Assembly (NCBI RefSeq): GCF_001592205.1 | Contig: NZ_BCWM01000008.1 | Coordinates: 1-64,000 of the forward strand | Length of the DNA stretch: 64,000 nt | Direction of reading: 5' to 3' | DNA from: Brevundimonas vesicularis NBRC 12165 | Lineage (GTDB): Bacteria; Pseudomonadota; Alphaproteobacteria; Caulobacterales; Caulobacteraceae | Shown: positions 62,734-64,000 of the stretch, piece by piece | Layout of the letters: the number at the start of each line of letters is the position of its first letter | Numbering within the stretch: the first letter of the stretch is position 1 | Position numbers and translations under genes: made by a program | Notes under the pieces: generated by a model | What the model saw: only the letters and a program-made list of their open reading frames with translations | Databases searched by the model: none | Told to the model about the DNA's origin: nothing

Positions 62734-64000
62734 TCAGCGTGTCGGGGTCGCCGGCGTGGTCGCGGGCTTCATCGCCCGGAAGTCCACGTCGGAATCGGCG
62801 ATCAGCCAGAGCAGGCCCGCCCAGGCGGCGACGTTCTGGTTCAGCTGCGCCGGGTCGATCTTGTCCAGCGTGTCGTTGGCGGTGTGGTGCAGGTCGAAAT
62901 AGCGAGTTCCGTCCTGGGCCAGGCCGAAGAAGGGCACGCCCAGCGGGCCCATCGGTCCGACATCAACGCCGCCTTCGGTCTCGACGCGATCGGAGGCTAG
63001 GACGCCGATCGGATAGAGGACGCGGGTCGCGGCCTTCTGGAAGTCTGAGCCTTGCGCGCCGGCGGGCAGGCGCAGGGCGTAAACGCGGTCGGCGCCGAAA
63101 TCGCTCTCGCCGGCGATGATGTGCTTGTCCAGCGCCACGCCCTGGCCGCGCGCGTAGACGCCGCCGCCGTTGCCGGTCTGGGCGGTCGGCTGGGCCACTT
63201 CTTCCGAACCGTAGAAGATCACGCGCAGGGTGCGGGCCGGACGACGGCCGCTGTCGGCGATGGCCTTGGCGGCCGCGATGGTGATGGCGCCCCCTGCCCC
63301 GTCGTCGATGGCGCCGGTGCCCAGGTCCCAGCTGTCCATGTGGGAGCCCAGGACGATGATCTCGTCGGGGCGCGTAGCGCCCGGCAGATCGCCGATCACG
63401 TTCTGGCTGGTTGTGCGATAGGTGCGGGCGGTCGAGGTCAGGCGCATCCGCACCGGCTGGCCCAGGGCGACCAGGCGGCTGACCTGATCGGCGTCGGGCG
63501 CGGCCAGGGCGAAGGCGGGAATGGTCGGCTTTCCGTCGACATAGCGGGTGGTGCCGGTGTGGGGCATCCGGTCCTCGTCAGAGCCGACCGAGCGCATGAC
63601 GAAGGCCGCCGCGCCCTTGGCCGCCGCCACGCCGGGGCCGGCGCCGCGCACGCGGGTCTGGGGACCATAGCCCGAGCCGTCCTGCATCGGGTGCATCTGG
63701 CCCAGATCGACATAGACGATCTTGCCGCGGACGGCGGCCTCGGGCGCGGCCTGCAGGTCTTCAAACGTGGAGAAGCGCACGACCTCCGCCTCGACGCCGT
63801 TGCGTGGTGTGGCCGGAGAGTGGCCCAGAGCCGCAGCGACCAGGGCCTGGGCGTTGTCACCGACGATGGCGGCCGAGCTTTCGCCCCGCTCCCAGCCGAC
63901 CAGCGGGAACTCTTCGACGCGGACGTTCTGGAAGCCGTTGGCGCGCAGATAGTCAGCGGCCCAGGCGGCGGCCTGCTGCTCGGAGCGCGAACCCGCCGGG
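62734..64000 (-). CDS. M28-family metallopeptidase, 3' part (gene runs off the right edge)
   Basis: At least 422 C-terminal residues are visible; the frame is open through base 64000, so the N-terminus with signal is outside. M28 features are GSHMDSWDLGTGAIDDGAGG, FYGSEEVAQPT and the final His in DLHHTANDTLDKID, with an upstream PA-like region (RGKIVYVDLGQMHPMQDG). It is more distant from the two M28 proteins at 25241-28621, resembling glutamate-carboxypeptidase-like members. Stop TGA at 62734. Confidence 0.9.
   Translation of the reverse strand, partial: PAGSRSEQQAAAWAADYLRANGFQNVRVEEFPLVGWERGESSAAIVGDNAQALVAAALGHSPATPRNGVEAEVVRFSTFEDLQAAPEAAVRGKIVYVDLGQMHPMQDGSGYGPQTRVRGAGPGVAAAKGAAAFVMRSVGSDEDRMPHTGTTRYVDGKPTIPAFALAAPDADQVSRLVALGQPVRMRLTSTARTYRTTSQNVIGDLPGATRPDEIIVLGSHMDSWDLGTGAIDDGAGGAITIAAAKAIADSGRRPARTLRVIFYGSEEVAQPTAQTGNGGGVYARGQGVALDKHIIAGESDFGADRVYALRLPAGAQGSDFQKAATRVLYPIGVLASDRVETEGGVDVGPMGPLGVPFFGLAQDGTRYFDLHHTANDTLDKIDPAQLNQNVAAWAGLLWLIADSDVDFRAMKPATTPATPTR

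Noticed and set aside
1..64000. CRISPR arrays, insertion sequences, rRNA, riboswitches
   Set aside because: No regular repeat-spacer pattern, transposase frame, rRNA motif or recognisable aptamer was found on reading both strands.

Overview
The window is high-GC chromosomal DNA with dense, short-spaced genes and many 4-bp ATGA/GTGA stop-start overlaps. The gene set (Caulobacter-type flagellin behind a sigma-54 promoter, ScfR-type regulator next to isocitrate lyase, cytochrome bc1, FnrN/FnrL-type regulator, ECF sigma/anti-sigma pairs, FecI/FecR with a TonB receptor) points to an aerobic alphaproteobacterium of the Caulobacterales, most likely Brevundimonas-like. That placement is inferred from gene content, not from a marker phylogeny. 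No insertion sequence, integrase or CRISPR array is visible.

Layout. 1-920: 5' part of a flagellin gene (minus) with a -24/-12 promoter. 920-3772: six minus-strand, ATGA-coupled phage-type genes (DUF2793 glycine-rich fibre, 51-aa protein, holin-like protein, M15 endolysin, i-spanin and an overlapping o-spanin) with no capsid, portal or integrase beside them. 3916-13747: housekeeping genes (CCA transferase, NUDIX, DUF1285, GNAT, crotonase, MBL-fold enzyme, exonuclease III). 13744-17054: ECF sigma and anti-sigma, an S8 protease and a Gly/Ser-rich secreted protein, linked by a shared promoter motif that forms a perfect divergent palindrome. 17106-31533: recN, bamD, prs, isocitrate lyase and its regulator, two M28 peptidases, petABC. 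31728-44161: trmL, M19 dipeptidase, hemF, LysR with a YeiH exporter, glutaminase-like protein, rlmJ, topoisomerase IB module, ygfZ, SDR, tag, rnhB, an orphan DNA methyltransferase and a 170-bp intergenic inverted repeat. 44241-53489: a microaerobic island (ompW, hemN, cydX, cydB, cydA, cydD, cydC, fnr) with a perfect FNR box between the divergent cyd operons. 53575-62565: STN-type TonB receptor, FecR and FecI, divergent from a small-molecule-like cluster (thermostable-hemolysin/GNAT-like protein, AMP-binding protein, haem-oxygenase-like diiron protein, SDR, then a TPR protein and an isoprenylcysteine-methyltransferase-like protein). 62589-62675: tRNA-Leu(UAA). 62734-64000: a third M28 peptidase, cut by the window end.

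The strongest leads are the hemolysin-like/AMP-binding/diiron-oxygenase/SDR cluster, whose AMP-binding protein lacks the usual C-terminal catalytic lysine; the stand-alone fibre-plus-lysis operon, a candidate satellite locus of a gene transfer agent; and the palindromic bidirectional ECF promoter with one clear and one weaker extra copy elsewhere in the window.
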